The notes beneath the pieces were generated by a model. The model did not search any database. It was not told the DNA's origin and worked only from the letters and a program-made list of their open reading frames with translations. A program made the translations under genes and the position numbers. Source: Paramyrothecium sp. XJ0827 (taxonomy: Eukaryota; Ascomycota; Sordariomycetes; Hypocreales; Stachybotryaceae). Taken from it: a stretch of DNA of 64,000 nt. Of the stretch, positions 37,474 to 49,581 are shown one piece after another; the stretch's first letter is position 1, and the number at the start of each line of letters is the position of its first letter. The stretch spans positions 3,472,001 through 3,536,000 of the forward strand of contig JAJFPB010000001.1 in assembly GCA_020881915.1 (NCBI GenBank), in the 5' to 3' direction.

Positions 37474-38196
37474 GGTTGCAGCGGTTTTCACTTTGGACAA
37501 GACAAGCGCTGCCGTAGCCGACTGGCCCTGGTGCCAGTAAACAGTGGCAATCTAGAACAACGAACGAATGATATCCTGGGTGTGTTCTTCCTGAGATTTC
37601 GAGGCCTGCAGAGGCTGTCTGATCCAGCAATGGTTGGTTAGTTGAACGTTCAGTGAGACGCATCTCAATTTACGCGTGGGTCAACTCGCCACCACGCGAG
37701 ATCAGGTGACCACCCTTCCTTCTTAAAAGTGTTTCTTTTCAACCTGAGGACCCAGCTTCAGCGCCTTTCCACGCCTTTCCACGAAAGGCGCTTAAACAAA
37801 TGACGAACGACATGTCCGGGCTTCTCTCTTTCCTTTGTATTGATGCAAGAACTTATATAAGTAGAACCAATAATTTGGAGAATCAACGTTCGTTGATTGT
37901 ACGTATGTGGAGCAATGCTGTCACGCCATTTTTAGATGGCGACCTGTCACAATCCGCATGCGAGGATAATCAATGATTGAAATCGAATTAAGATAAATGC
38001 AATTACGAACACCATTTGCCATGATGCTAAGGGTATCTCGTGCTCCTAAACTAGCCAAACGCCATTACAAATGCCGCTGTAAGCTGCTTCCCGCTACCAT
38101 TGGAAAAGGCTTGGCCAGCCATCCGCTTCACATACGCGGTACTCTGCTGGGTCTATGACCAACCCATATGCCTGACTATTGCTGTACAAACCTAGC
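37474..38196. promoter_or_regulatory. Upstream region of the WLM gene and 3' flank of the SulP gene
   Basis: This 0.7 kb lies between the WLM protease start and the sulfate permease stop; both genes are on the minus strand. It contains a perfect 10 bp inverted repeat at 37760-37792, listed separately. No gene is visible. Confidence 0.5.
37760..37792. repeat. Perfect 10 bp inverted repeat
   Basis: AGCGCCTTTC (37760-37769) and its exact reverse complement (37783-37792) flank a 13 nt loop. The loop repeats part of the left arm (CGCCTTTCC). It lies about 290 bp upstream of the WLM gene and 400 bp beyond the SulP stop, so it could be a paired protein-binding site or a hairpin in a 3' UTR. Confidence 0.6.
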
Positions 38197-40666
38197 TCAT
38201 AAGCCTGCCCTTTCTTCGATATTCAAAATAGCACTTTGAACCGCGCTTGTCAGGTCAACATGGAAAAGAGGCTTGTCTAAGCCATGTATCACAGCATCGT
38301 TCTGCGTGCGCGTAGCCTCATCCCCACACCTTTCATGGGGACAATTTCCTGAGCCAAGAGAACCTCTATCTCCAAGATCATCCTCATCCTTACCCATCTC
38401 CTCGTCGGGATGGTACGATACCTTCGCACTTCTTTGTTGGAGTAGTGCGTCCTCGTTTGTAGCTGCCGCAACAAGATGCGAACATCCGATGTCTGCAACA
38501 CTGAATATTGACGTCCATCGGTGGGTACCTCCGTCACTCGGTTTCTGAGGAACACCAAAGCCTCCGGCACCAAGTGCTCGTTTCGTCCATCTATTGTTGA
38601 TGCATGCAAAATGCCAGTCAACAACATCTGGTGATGCATAACCATCGAGTTGGTTCCTCACATCGATAAGGCGTTGTATGGAGGTTATGTCGACGTTATT
38701 AACTGAGCTCAAGTCCAAAATGATGGCTTTGAGCGTCGGTAACTGTTGAAGCCGGTGACTCTCTGGAGACTTGGCAGTCTGCCGGAGCCCGGGATTGTTC
38801 CATGGTCTATCTCCCTTGCTCTGGTAAAATTCTGGTCGGCCTCTCCTTGTATTCTCGTGGATGTAACCAACTAGATGATCCAGGGTCGAGTTCGCGTTGG
38901 GGTAGTTGAATCCCTCGGCGAACCGGTATATAAAAACACCAGGGTACGGGCTACTCATGGGGACTATTGGATTCGAACCATCCCCGTGGTCAATAGGTAG
39001 GAAGACGTTACGCCCAGAATCTACTGCAGCTGCACAAGAGCCGTACGATCCCATTCGCTTATAGTCATCCTCCATCGAGCGATCTTGAACAACGGAGCGT
39101 ACTCTGATTCTTCCGAGGAAGCGACCCTGCGCTTTCAAGATTCGATACACAAATATTGACCCAGATAGCAAGACTGTTGTGTAGAGACCGTTCTCTATAT
39201 GCGAGAAGATACTCACAAGGACGCCGAGGAAGAATATGAAGACTTCAAGCGGCGAGACATTCCAAAATTGTCGTATGGTGGATGCGGGGGTAACCAGATC
39301 GATCACTGCGTGGATAATGACAGCTGATAGAGTGGCCGTGGGTATGTAGAAGAAGATGTCGGTGAGAAAACAAGTTGTCATAAGAACTATAAGCCCGGTA
39401 ATGACGCCGGATGCTGGTGTTCGTACCCCGGCTTTGGATTGAATGGCCGTGCGACTAAATGAGCCAGTTGATGGATAAGCACCGAAAACCGAGCCCAGGA
39501 TATTGGTTGCCCCGATGGCAACCATTTCCTGAGAAGGGTCGATATTGTAGTTATTCACTCGGCCAAAGGATTTCGAAATGGCAACGTGCTCCACGAGCAT
39601 AACGATGGCAACCGCAGGTAGATGGGCGCTAAGCTCTGAAACTAAGTCGACGTTGATCCTGGGCATCTCCGCGAGTGGCAGGCCTGAACTATGTGTCAGT
39701 CAATTGCATCACTGTCGAGGACTTATGGTCAGGGTGCCTACCGCTGGGTACTGGACCAAGTATACCAAAGAGTGTATCGTCATCCCTCTGCCTATTGACA
39801 ATCCAGCTTGCCAAAGTATAAGTCATAATGACGAAAACCGTTCGCATGGTATTCATGAAGAAGATAACGCGTTTCAATCGAGGAAGGCGCTCAGCAGCCC
39901 CAGACAGCCCGTGCTTGACGATGTATAAAAAGGCGAGCGCAGATAGACCGACAACGGCGTCGGGGCCCGCTTCTTGGAGATGTGCGATGGTGTTTACAAG
40001 AACCGTATATGGCGAATCTCTGTTGGAAAAGCCGCTCACACCGAGTAAGGCAGGCAGCTGGCTAACAACAATCGTAATGGCGGAGCCGGTCATGAAGGCG
40101 GACAAGGAGGTAATGGGGATGAGGTCTACCACGAACCCGAGCCTCACGAGTCCAAGCACAAGTACCAAGCATCCTGCCACGACGGACAGAGCAGACGCGA
40201 TGACATGGCCTGGGATATCTTGGCCAGATGCTCTGACGCTGTCGATGACATTGCCAACCACTGTTGAGAGAACAGCAACGGGGCCGATAGAAATATCTTT
40301 CGAGGTGCCGAAGATCCAATAGATCATGACACCAACAAATGATGAATAGAGCCCATACTGGGGTTCGAGATTTGCCAGGATAGCGTAAGCCATCCCCTGC
40401 GGTACAACTACGGCACCGATCGTAACTCCGGCGACGATATCGCCAGCCGCCCACTGGAGATTGTAATGGTGTATCCATGTGGCGAACGGGAAAAGCGAGG
40501 AGCAATAAGCGGCCACCTCACTGGCGGCGGGTATTTGGTCCTGGAACCACTCGGACACAGTGGGAGGACTCTCGACAAAGTGTATAGCATCGTTGGTTCG
40601 GTGAGACGGAAGGAGGGGCTCCCTCTCAGCACCATCGTTGTTGTAGTCAGGGCTATTGTTCTCCAT
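38197..40666 (-). CDS. SulP-family sulfate permease with STAS domain
   Basis: Two exons on the minus strand, 40666-39742 and 39683-38197, with a 58 nt intron, give 803 residues. The N-terminus is cytosolic and polar. The SulP signature DIVAGVTIGAVVVPQGMAYA appears at about residues 70-90, followed by ten or more hydrophobic membrane segments and NILGSVFGAYPSTGSFSRTAI, the other conserved SulP block. The C-terminal third is a STAS domain with LKAIILDLSSVNNVDITSIQ. The layout matches yeast SUL1/SUL2 and Neurospora CYS-14, proton-coupled high-affinity sulfate importers of the plasma membrane. The length (803) is close to theirs. Sulfate is the likely substrate but is not proven by sequence. No sulfur-assimilation genes are nearby. 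Only a partial match to a CYS3 site was seen in the upstream region, at 41190-41200. Confidence 0.93.
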
Positions 40667-42694
40667 GTTGAGTTTCGAGAGTGTCTGCTTCTGAAGCCGG
40701 AAGCGCTGGCGATCCCGCGACCCCTAGCAGCAGGTTCTCCAGTCTTATCATGCGTGCTGTTCGCAGGTTTGCCCACGGATTTGCTTGAGTTGTCGAGATC
40801 CGCAGTTCAGTTGTAGTCCAGGCTGAATGCCACATGTGCTCTCTCTGTGCGTGGAGTTGGGTGCAGAGCAGCCCGGATACACTCGTCCAGGTGATTTCTG
40901 ATGCGCCAAGCTACGAGACGTCACGTTTTGAATGACGTTACCATAGATTTGTAATGGCGGAGACCAGAGCGGAGCAGCGTCGGTCAAAGTGTCGAGCGGT
41001 CAGAGGAGGCGATCCTATGTGGGTGCGCGCAGGAGAGAATATGCCGAATATAAGTCAAGGCATCTTGGGAAGAGTCACAGCAGGCACCAGCGCATGGTGA
41101 CCTGCTCAAAATTAAAGCCTCATGCCAACTATGCGTTGGTGAGCTAGGGGCGCGGGCTGAGCCGTTTGGCCACGAGCCGTGGCAGCGTGATCAGCGCCAT
41201 GGGTTGACCGTTGATGGGATTCGGTGATGGGCCGCAACAGATCGAAATTGGCAATGCAGCTGCAAAATGTCGCAATCGACTTCGATGATCAGGCGTGTGT
41301 CCAATAGGATCCGCCGCATGGTATCTTTCAGGAAATAGGCCCGCTGCACAGCGCCATCTATACCCTTTCCATGGAACTTCTGCGACAGCCCGAAATGTGG
41401 GGGATTTTCCATTGGGTCCAATTTCTCCGACACGAACCGTTGGCTAGAGGCTGCACGAGGGCCTCAACTAGACCAGGAAGGCATATTGGATGCATTCCGG
41501 AATGTTTACACAAGGAGAAAACTTCCGAGAATCGACTGAGGATGGTTCAAAACTGCTTGAGATCATGTTGCCTTTCCTCTGTGGCACGGTTGTGGATGAA
41601 AGGTGTGAATGATGCTGACGTGGGTTTTCCAGGGCTGCTAGTCTTAGCCAACAACCCAGAACGGCGGCCTCGGTGGGAGGCCAGGTCAGGGAGCTGGAAA
41701 CAAGGCGCTCTAGCTTCCTTGTGGTCGCTTTGGATACCACCATCGAGTGCCTTGTTGCTTACATGGGACAGGCATTTTGGTCAGAAGGTGGAAAACCGCC
41801 AAGGAATCCCGTGCCTACGGAACTGGGCAAGCGGTTAGCAAAAAAACGGGTACCGCAAAACTTCGACTTACTACTTTAATAATAAGATCAAAAATAGTTA
41901 TGATTATGTCAAAAGGATGCTATACGTAGAAATAAGTGAACTTTCTTAGAATTTTATTCTGTTTCACTTATGCTTGGAAGATAATATATTAAGATAAATT
42001 TATAAAGCGACTTGCGATTGCTAGTCAGTTTCCCGTTTTGTGGTGCTGTTTTATTGCTCATCGCTTGCTGGGGCACATTGTAGGTTCGGAATCTCTATTG
42101 CCAGCACTGGCTTTCTATAATGCAGCTTCATGTACATGATCTCCTTTTGAGACAACCCTCGCCCTGTGAGTCGGACATTTATGGAATACCAACTACAAGT
42201 TTCCCTGGCGTGGCACGCGAGGCTCTTGCGTTGGGATCATGTTGCGTTGGTAGCAGCTCAATTACACACACCGCAAAAGTAGCTGGTAACTTGCCACAAG
42301 AACCATATCAGAAGATATCAAATAGGGAAGAAGGATCTTGGCACACGAAAAAAATTCTTCAGAAAAAGAAAACTCAAATCCAACCGTTTTCCCGTTGTTG
42401 CTTTTTAAGAGACGAACCTGCAGGCGTTGGTGATGCCTCTCGGCCAGGCGACGCGAAAACAACACGCAGTTCGCGTGCCCAGCCTTGTTCCGCCATTTAC
42501 ACCTGCACCCTGTAATCGCCATCACCAGCCTCCCCACTTCCCGCCCGCAGCCAGGCAACGTCTAGTCGCAAACGTCGACCGGCAACCCGTTACACTAGAG
42601 GGCGTTGATTTTCTGTCTCCTGCGCTTCCCTGTGCGCCTGAGATTTCCTCATCCCCCATTGACCCATACGGCTGTCCTCCAGATCTCGCCAGCC
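40667..42694. promoter_or_regulatory. Divergent upstream region with an AT-rich pocket
   Basis: This 2.0 kb separates the starts of the SulP gene (leftward) and BUB2 (rightward). Two TGACGT-like boxes lie near 40917-40940. The stretch at about 41870-42010 is strikingly AT-rich and holds a 9 bp inverted repeat. No gene with family features is present. Confidence 0.5.
41870..42010. other. AT-rich pocket with a short inverted repeat
   Basis: By eye about three quarters of these bases are A or T, against roughly half in the surroundings. ATAAGTGAA (41932-41940) pairs perfectly with TTCACTTAT (41963-41971) across a 22 nt loop. It could be a relic of a mutated mobile element or a structural element of the intergenic region. 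No coding trace remains. Confidence 0.5.
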
Positions 42695-44194
42695 ATGCCG
42701 AGTCCTCCTGGCGGCGACCCTCCGCGCCTGTCGCACCATCTCATCACCGAGCTCCAGGCCCCTCCATCCCCACGGACGCATCGAGCCCTCCGCCGCCTTC
42801 AGTCCGCCCATGCCCTCGGCGCCCGCGCCGCCATCACGCCCTCGCCCTCCCTCATCTCCCAAAAGCGCAGAGCCGAGCAGCGCAATGCGTCGCCCACCCG
42901 CCCCGCGGGCGCTGCGCCTGGCGGCGTCAACCGCTCGCCGCAACGGGGCCGCGCCAACAGCGACGCCACGCTTCCGCTGCTGCAGCCCGTCAGTACGGTG
43001 ACGGCGTCGCGGCGGTCCGGGGTGAAGAAGCCCGTGTTTTCGCATGGTCACCTGTCCCTCCAGCAGATAATCCGCGAGGGTCCCGCCGACGGCGACTTCC
43101 TCGGCGCTCTGGAAAGCGCCCGCTGGAAAGTCATTGACGAAGGTGTCAAGAGCGCCGAGGATGGAATGGTAAGCTTCCGCGACGTCTCTGTGATACTCTG
43201 ACATGTCACAGCTAACAGCCATGTCTACAGTCGACGCTCCGAATCTACGTGTGGCTCGTCCTCCTCGATGCTCCCATCATGCCCACCGATGACTACCTCG
43301 CCCTCATCCATCGTGGCGCCTCCCCTGCCTACTCCAAAATCCGCAATGACACGTTCCGCACCCTCACGACCGATCCTCTCTTCCGACGCCGCGTCAGCGA
43401 GGCGAGTTTAATCCGGCTGCTGAATGCCATTGCTTGGAGGCTCCATGACGCCAACGAGGAGCAGCGACAGACCAGGCCCAGCAGCAGATCTTCCCTGCCG
43501 CGCGAAAGCTTCTCCGGCAGCGTGTCTGGCCACTCTCAGACAAGTGCGTTACCCTAGGCCTCCAGAAACCGCGTACGAGCTATGACGCTGACGACCGAGG
43601 GCTCAGAATCCAGCACAGCAGCAGAACCAGGTACCTACGTCCAAGGCATGAATGTCCTCGCCGCCCCGTTTCTCTACGCCGCTCGCAGCGAGGCCGAGGC
43701 CTTCGTCGCCTTCCACTCCCTCTTAACGCGCGAATGTCCTGGGTACATCCGTGGAGCCATGGATGGCGTCCATCGGGGACTCGCCCTGGTCGACAAGGTG
43801 CTCGCGATAGTTGATCCGAAGCTCAGCATGTATCTCACTGCCAAAGGGCTCTCGGCTGAAATCTACGCCTTCCCCTCAGTTCTGACTCTGTGCGCCTGCA
43901 CGCCACCTCTGCCTGAAGTGCTACGCTTATGGGATTTCCTCTTCGCTTATGGGCCTCATCTCAACATTGTCTGTATCGTAGCTCAACTTACCATCATGCG
44001 TTCACAGATATTACAATCTCCAAGGTATGTCTTGCCAGAAGAATAGAGAACCGGAATTAACAGTCCGCAGCCCGAACAAGGTCCTTCGATCATTTCCTCA
44101 ACTAAACGCCGACCTCGTCAAGAACGTGACCATTGGTATTATCAAGAAAATACCTGACGATGTCTACGCTGAGATTGTATCGCATGCACTGTGA
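42695..44194 (+). CDS. bub2: BUB2-like TBC-domain GAP
   Basis: Four exons (42695-43168, 43231-43543, 43631-44024, 44071-44194) give 434 residues. The first 120 residues are a disordered, Pro/Arg-rich extension. The TBC domain follows and carries both catalytic fingers: IRNDTFR (IxxDxxR, about residue 194) and YVQGMN (YxQ, about residue 265). Later blocks (YAFPSVLTLCACTPPLPEVLRLWDFLFAYG, LRSFPQLNADLV) match BUB2. In budding yeast Bub2 with Bfa1 is the GAP for Tem1 at spindle poles and holds back mitotic exit or septation; the equivalent in fission yeast is Cdc16. All introns join in phase (62, 87 and 46 nt). The N-terminal extension is longer than in yeast Bub2 (306 residues). Intact fingers suggest an active GAP. 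Confidence 0.93.
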
Positions 44195-45073
44195 AGCTTT
44201 CTGGCAACCAGGAGAGACGATTAGAGCTTTGATGCTGTCGGCGACCGGTCTATGGCTAGCAGGACATCACGTCAGCGATCTTGATCGGAGCATGGCTGCA
44301 TCGCACCAGCTCCTCGTACATCGCCAGGCGTCGTGGACAAAGGTCTGAAAACATCACTGGTGACACACAGAACATCAGCACCAGAAGGCACTTACCAAAA
44401 GTGAGCTGGCCCGGTGCCGCCTCGCTCGTATTCGCCATACGAGAGCATCAGTCACTTGTGGACTTATGATCAGCAAGGCATCAGTTGAGCTTCACAAGCC
44501 TAAGCCACATCGCGCCGAGGCACTCAGAATTGCCATCCTACTCGATTCTCGAGTGCAGATCCAGCAAAAAACACGAAGTTTCTCGCCTAGCTGCTGACTA
44601 CCGATGGATCTCTGGGGACCTTTGTCCTCGCGCAGAAACGATTCATTAATGAAGCTGGCATTGCATGACCGTTCACGACATACATGGCCTTCGGGTAGAA
44701 GCACAGCAACTCATGAGATGACGTTGAACGTGGGAATAGAGAAGATCTTCGTTTGGGTTATGCGAACAAGCCTTCTAGTATTGGCTTAGAGCACACTACC
44801 CATACAGATGCTAATTAAATGCATAAATCATAACGCCTTTATCTGCAAATCATGATGTGCCCAACGACACCTACCCCATCCGCCCCAGAATTGTGCATCA
44901 TAGCCGGTGGTTGATATCTAAAGTGACGATGAGCAATATGTACAAGTGAAAGGAAATTGTGAATATGTAGTTTCGGGTGGGCTGGCCAGACAAAGGTGAT
45001 GTCGACTTTGAGCCGGAGACCTCGAAAATGAAATATTTGCATGACTTTTTGCAATGCTTCAAAAACGCTTTAT
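44195..45073. other. Convergent intergenic region
   Basis: This 0.9 kb separates the stop codons of BUB2 and the PAQR gene. Short frames here show no family features. On the minus strand an AATAAA sequence (45069-45074) overlaps the stop codon of the PAQR gene. Confidence 0.6.
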
Positions 45074-46618
45074 TTAATACGCAGGGCAGCCGTCAACTGC
45101 GCGACTGAATGCATTCGCGAAGAACTGCTGCATGGCTGTGTAGTGAAAGAAGATGCCGCCTAGTACCGCGGCATGCCACAAGTTGTGGCTGCCTCCAATG
45201 TAGTCGAACATGCCCGGCCACCAACGCTCGGGTGTCTTGCTAGCGTAAATGATTGCGCCTCCAAAATAGACCAGGATCGACTTGCTGATCGGGGAGTAGA
45301 ATCCGTAGACAAACTCGGTCCCATGTGTCAACGACAACTGCAGGATGGGCATGAAGCCAGTGATTGCCAAGCCGACAAAGAAGGTTACTCGGGCCCACGC
45401 CATATCGGCCCCGTTGAACTTTGGGTGCCACGGTAAAATGACACCCCCGATCCCAAGCATGGCGGTAAGAGACATGTAGGTCCATCGACTAATGGGATCG
45501 CAGTAGAAAGCTGTGTACTCGGTTGTCATGATGGAGGCGGCAATCAACAGAGAAATGCCAGTGTAATCCACGCAAGCAAAGAGGGAAACGGCATCAACGT
45601 CCGCGACTGCGTTCATGGTGTGCCAAACCGTCGAGCAGCCGAGAGTCAAGCAAGCCATGACGAAAAACACCGAGGCGACGAAAATGTCGGTCTTGGTACT
45701 CAGCAAGAAATTGGCACTGCTTGGGTAAAAGTAGAGGGCAAGTGATAGAACCAGAACCAAACCCAGAGCATGGGACCAAATGTTGATAAACTCGTTGGAA
45801 ATGTTGAAGGCTGACAGCACACACTCCAGCTTTGTTTCCGCAAAGCGATATCCCTTGATGATGTGAGGGTTGTTGCGCCATGGCAGAGGCAAGTCGTCGT
45901 AGGACAGGAGTTTGCCCTGCTTGGCCTGCAGGACAGCTTGTTGAATGTGCTCTTCCAAGGACAAAGCTGCTCGGCGTGCTCGTTCCAACCCCTCGTCCAC
46001 AACGCCCTTTGCACGCTCAATACCCTCGTTGGCAACACGGCGACCCTCGTCCATAAACGCACCAGCGGCATTGGCGGCGTTGGCGAAGCCTTGTTCACGC
46101 AGCTTGTACGCACGCCCCTCGAACTCTGTCAGCATCTCCTCGAGAAGATCGACACCCACGCGGGCTTTTTCGTTGAGCGATTCGGCTGCTTCCAAGGTGT
46201 CTCGATAACGTGTTTCCAGCGTATCAACCATGACTTGGAGCCGCTGACGGCCAGCCCCAAGTACTTCCTCGGAGGCTTGAGAGCACCGGGAACGCACAGC
46301 TTGAAGCGTGGAAAATGCGCGAGACACGCTGGAATCCTTCCTGTCCTTGCCTAGGTCGAGGTAACTTTCAATAAAGTCCAGACGTCTCTCGAGTTCGGAC
46401 AGGAACAGGTCGACCCTGAGGAGTAAGCCATCCTCGCCGTCCATAATGTGGCCCACAATGGATCTCTTCCGGGGGATGAAAAACGAGTGTCGTCGCCTTC
46501 TGGCTGTCGGTCTCTTGGCTACCTGCAACTCGGTTCCCGACGAAGTAGCCGCGTCTAGAAGGTTGTCATGTTGCCCGCTACAACCGTAGGATGTTAAAGG
46601 AGTGCCCATGCTTGACAT
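45074..46618 (-). CDS. izh3: PAQR/hemolysin-III family receptor, IZH3-like
   Basis: A single exon of 514 codons. Residues 1-60 are basic and polar. About 60-230 form a long helical, probably coiled-coil region with many Glu, Arg and Ala. The PAQR core starts near 250 (IIKGYRFAE...SAFNISNEFINIWSHALG) and has seven predicted membrane segments. Zinc-binding residues typical of the family are present: His in STVWHTMN, Asp in ACVDYTGI, and the paired His of HNLWHAAV near the end. The long N-terminal extension is characteristic of yeast Izh3, a zinc-homeostasis protein related to adiponectin receptors, which have ceramidase-like chemistry. The ligand and reaction here are unknown. I looked for a Zap1-type zinc element upstream and did not find one. 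Confidence 0.92.
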   Translation of the reverse strand: MSSMGTPLTSYGCSGQHDNLLDAATSSGTELQVAKRPTARRRRHSFFIPRKRSIVGHIMDGEDGLLLRVDLFLSELERRLDFIESYLDLGKDRKDSSVSRAFSTLQAVRSRCSQASEEVLGAGRQRLQVMVDTLETRYRDTLEAAESLNEKARVGVDLLEEMLTEFEGRAYKLREQGFANAANAAGAFMDEGRRVANEGIERAKGVVDEGLERARRAALSLEEHIQQAVLQAKQGKLLSYDDLPLPWRNNPHIIKGYRFAETKLECVLSAFNISNEFINIWSHALGLVLVLSLALYFYPSSANFLLSTKTDIFVASVFFVMACLTLGCSTVWHTMNAVADVDAVSLFACVDYTGISLLIAASIMTTEYTAFYCDPISRWTYMSLTAMLGIGGVILPWHPKFNGADMAWARVTFFVGLAITGFMPILQLSLTHGTEFVYGFYSPISKSILVYFGGAIIYASKTPERWWPGMFDYIGGSHNLWHAAVLGGIFFHYTAMQQFFANAFSRAVDGCPAY

Positions 46619-47777
46619 GTGAAGTGGGCGCCGGCGGTTTCAATCGAAAGCCGTCCGCTGTAGAGGTAGTGCAGTTTGCCACCCAAAACCAGGGTCCTTG
46701 GGCGCCCCTACCACTCCTGCACAAAGGGCTAATCGCGGAGGTCTAGGAACCAAGGATTGGTGGCATAGAGGCACGAGTGATGTTGCTGCCGGTCAATTGG
46801 TGGGTGGGATTTTGGTCTTCTGCACGTCCTGCGAGTCGAGGGGGAGGGGCCGATGTGCGCAATTGTTGAGACCGATTCGTCCGAGGTGTTGGGTCGCTCA
46901 GCTGCAATCAGGTACAGAATGTAACAGTCCCCAATCGAGGTCGGTTCAATATCGTCGACGTCGCACAATTTTTTGCGCAAGAGGGGAAAATGAGTTCTTG
47001 AAAGTTGTTGCTTGCTTGCTTGGAGATGATGAGTACAAAAAAGAAAGCAAAGACAACCGCCACCAGGAGAGGAGCGATGACAAAGGGTACCTCCCGAGGC
47101 CCTCAACGGGCTCCCTAGCAGGGGCAACTGGTGTACATCAGGGTGCTCGCTCCGAGATTGATGTAGTGGCAGCACGAGTTGGGTGGATAATCTCTCCTCT
47201 TTCCCCATAAGGTACCTTGTCCGACTGGTGGGACCCTTGAATGACCCTGTATCCGTACTAATGCAGACTTGGCGGCTACTTGTGTAAATGCACAGCGACG
47301 CAGCCAAGTCGGCGAGAAAAACAGCGATACTACAAACCGTACAGTCCGTGAGGAAAAGAAAGAGTGAATAAGTAGGTAGTAACGAGGAGAAATGAAGGGA
47401 AATTTCCCATCATCTAAAAACTGTTCATCACAAGACAATGACAGTATCAAGTTGAGTCAAGGGAGAACAAACTGATGGGAGCGAGTACGAGTGGTACCTA
47501 CTTGAGGTACTGAACTGCTAGCGCCCGCCAAGTCCCAATCGATAGCGAAGGTAGCACTGCCAAGAGCACCAATGATTCGGTGAGGCTTGAGACGAGTCCT
47601 CGCAAGCGCATTTCTTGACGACTCAATCACCTTGGGTGGAAATCCGCAGTAACAGTGCCTTATCCTGAGTTACGGTCGCACCAAGGGCAGCCCACAACTA
47701 CCTGCACGAGATACCACAGTCACGCCCTGTTGGATCCTAAGCAATAGACCTGCACCTGATCCCACCGTGCCATCGCA
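46619..47777. promoter_or_regulatory. Divergent upstream region of PAQR and THOC5 genes
   Basis: This 1.2 kb between divergent starts should contain both promoters. An AAGGTACCTT palindrome lies near 47211-47220. The frames seen on both strands lack family features. Confidence 0.5.
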
Positions 47778-48511
47778 ATGGCCGTCGAGCAAATCGTCGC
47801 CGAGCCCAGCCTCGCCGCCGTCCTGCAGATCTCGGATCAGGCGCGCGACCAGGCAAACTCCCTGGTCCTCCTCGTCAACCAGGCAAGCGGTGGCCGGCTA
47901 TCCGCAGAAACGCAAGCGGAAATCGCAAAGCAGCAAAAACAACTGTTTACCTCCATCGCTCAACTGCGCGGCCTCTTCCGGGCTGCCTGCTTTTCGGCAA
48001 GGGAAACCAGAGCCTCCACGGCCGAGTCCAGGCAAGCGGTCGATCGTCTACATTTGCAGCTGCAAAACCTTTACTATGAGCAGAGACATCTCCAAGGAGA
48101 GATTCTGGCATGCGAATCTTACGAGTGCGTCGCCTTTGTCAATTGCCCCTTGAACCATGACTTACATCTCGCAGCCACAAGTACCAGCAACTGCCCTTGA
48201 TTCCTGTAGAGCAGTTCCTGGCTCAATTTCCCGAGCATGTCGATGACGACGAGAACCAGTTGATGGTTGCACGAATCGAACATGAACGAACAGAGCGTGA
48301 GGCGTTGGAGCAGCAACGGCAAGAGCTGTTGAAACGGAAGCAAAAGCTCATCGCCGACAATAAGAGAAGAAAGGACGACCTCGCCAACCTGGACAAAGAT
48401 CTCGAAAAGTTTATTGATGTATGTGTTCTTTTTGGTTATATCGGGGTCTATCACTAACAAAGCTTTCAGGCTGCCAAGCCGATTATTGAACTTTTCGAAA
48501 AGGCACCTTGA
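47778..48511 (+). CDS. thoc5: THO complex subunit THOC5
   Basis: Three exons (47778-48124, 48175-48418, 48470-48511) give 210 residues. The protein is almost wholly helical. Residues 85-140 carry the family core: LQLQNLYYEQRHLQGEILACESYDHKYQQLPLIPVEQFL, in which the DHKYQQLPL block is rebuilt across intron 1. A long coiled coil follows (EHERTEREALEQQRQELLKRKQKLI...DDLANLDKDLEKFIDAAKPI). This matches the N-terminal half of human THOC5/FMIP (683 residues); filamentous fungi have this short form. THOC5 is part of the THO complex, which packages nascent mRNA for export in the nucleus. The third exon is only 42 nt and encodes the last 13 residues, AAKPIIELFEKAP. The start codon has a strong context (GCAATGG). 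Confidence 0.92.
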
Positions 48512-49581
48512 ACACGATGGACGACGCTACGCTTTCCAATGACTGACGAACGCATAATGCACAACCACTTTCCAGCTGCAACCGCTTGGCCTCCTCACCC
48601 TTGTCGCCCTAGTCAGGCCAACGATGTCTTGACCGCCTTCCAACCAATACAGCACAATCCAGCTCAAGATGGGGTAATCAGGACAGACATGGGGAAGGGA
48701 ATTCTCACTTGATCACATGTGCCTGTACCGCCAGGCTTTCCCAAGGTGGCTAAAGCGGCCATCATACAAGCCACTACCCGTCCTGGGCTTAAGAGCTTCA
48801 GACTTCCCAGAAGGATCTTGCCAGTTTTAGGCTCGATTTAGCAACCTTCTGCGTAACGATACCCCTAATTTTCATGCCTCTCCTGGCTGGCGTCTTGCAA
48901 CAACTTAGATTCGACTGTACCATATATTAATAAGAACAACCAGTACGTTGAATGCGGAAGGTTGGCTTTATGTACGTTGTTGCTCCTGAATGGCAATCTA
49001 TGCCTGTGGTTGCCGATTTTGTGCTTAGTGGGAGCAATGTGAGTGCGAGAAATCATGATCTCGCGACCCGCAGTTTGAGCAGGAAACGACGATCGTTACA
49101 GTAGCAAACTGTCCAATGAATTCAAGTAGGAGAAAATGAACTATGCGATCATCTCGGAACTGTGTCCCAATGTTTGTGTCATTCTTAATTCCATTTGTCC
49201 GCTAACATGTCGCTGTGGTCATGTGCTTACTTCAGTGTCCTTGCCGTGCACCTGGCTCTCTGTACTAAAGCACAACATGTCCTATACCGTAATTTGTTGG
49301 TGGTCACACACGATGGATTGAGATAGTTGATGCCGTTATCCACATCGGAATGGCTGTCCAATACCAACACTTCGTTGCAGCAAATTGTATGAGATGTGCA
49401 AGGGTTCATGCTTTGAATGCCACCAACATTATTTGCCAAAAGTTTTGCCCGTATTACAGATATACCAACTGGTGCAAAGGGATGATATGCTCTCCATCTA
49501 CCAGCTCAAGGTTGATGGTTCCCGTCTAGATTCGCGAACTGCAACCATACGACTAGGACAAGTGAGCCACAAGCCAAGAGA
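48512..49581. other. Intergenic region, no gene seen
   Basis: This 1.1 kb holds the 3' flank of THOC5 and the upstream region of the hydrolase. No frame with family features is present. Confidence 0.6.

Noticed and set aside
38965..38990. GGTTCGAATCC on the minus strand, similar to a tRNA T loop
   Set aside because: It lies in the coding sequence of the sulfate permease and has no matching stems.
41190..41200. Possible CYS3 sulfur-regulator site upstream of the sulfate permease
   Set aside because: ATCAGCGCCAT matches only part of the palindromic consensus ATGRYRYCAT and is over 500 bp away from the start codon.
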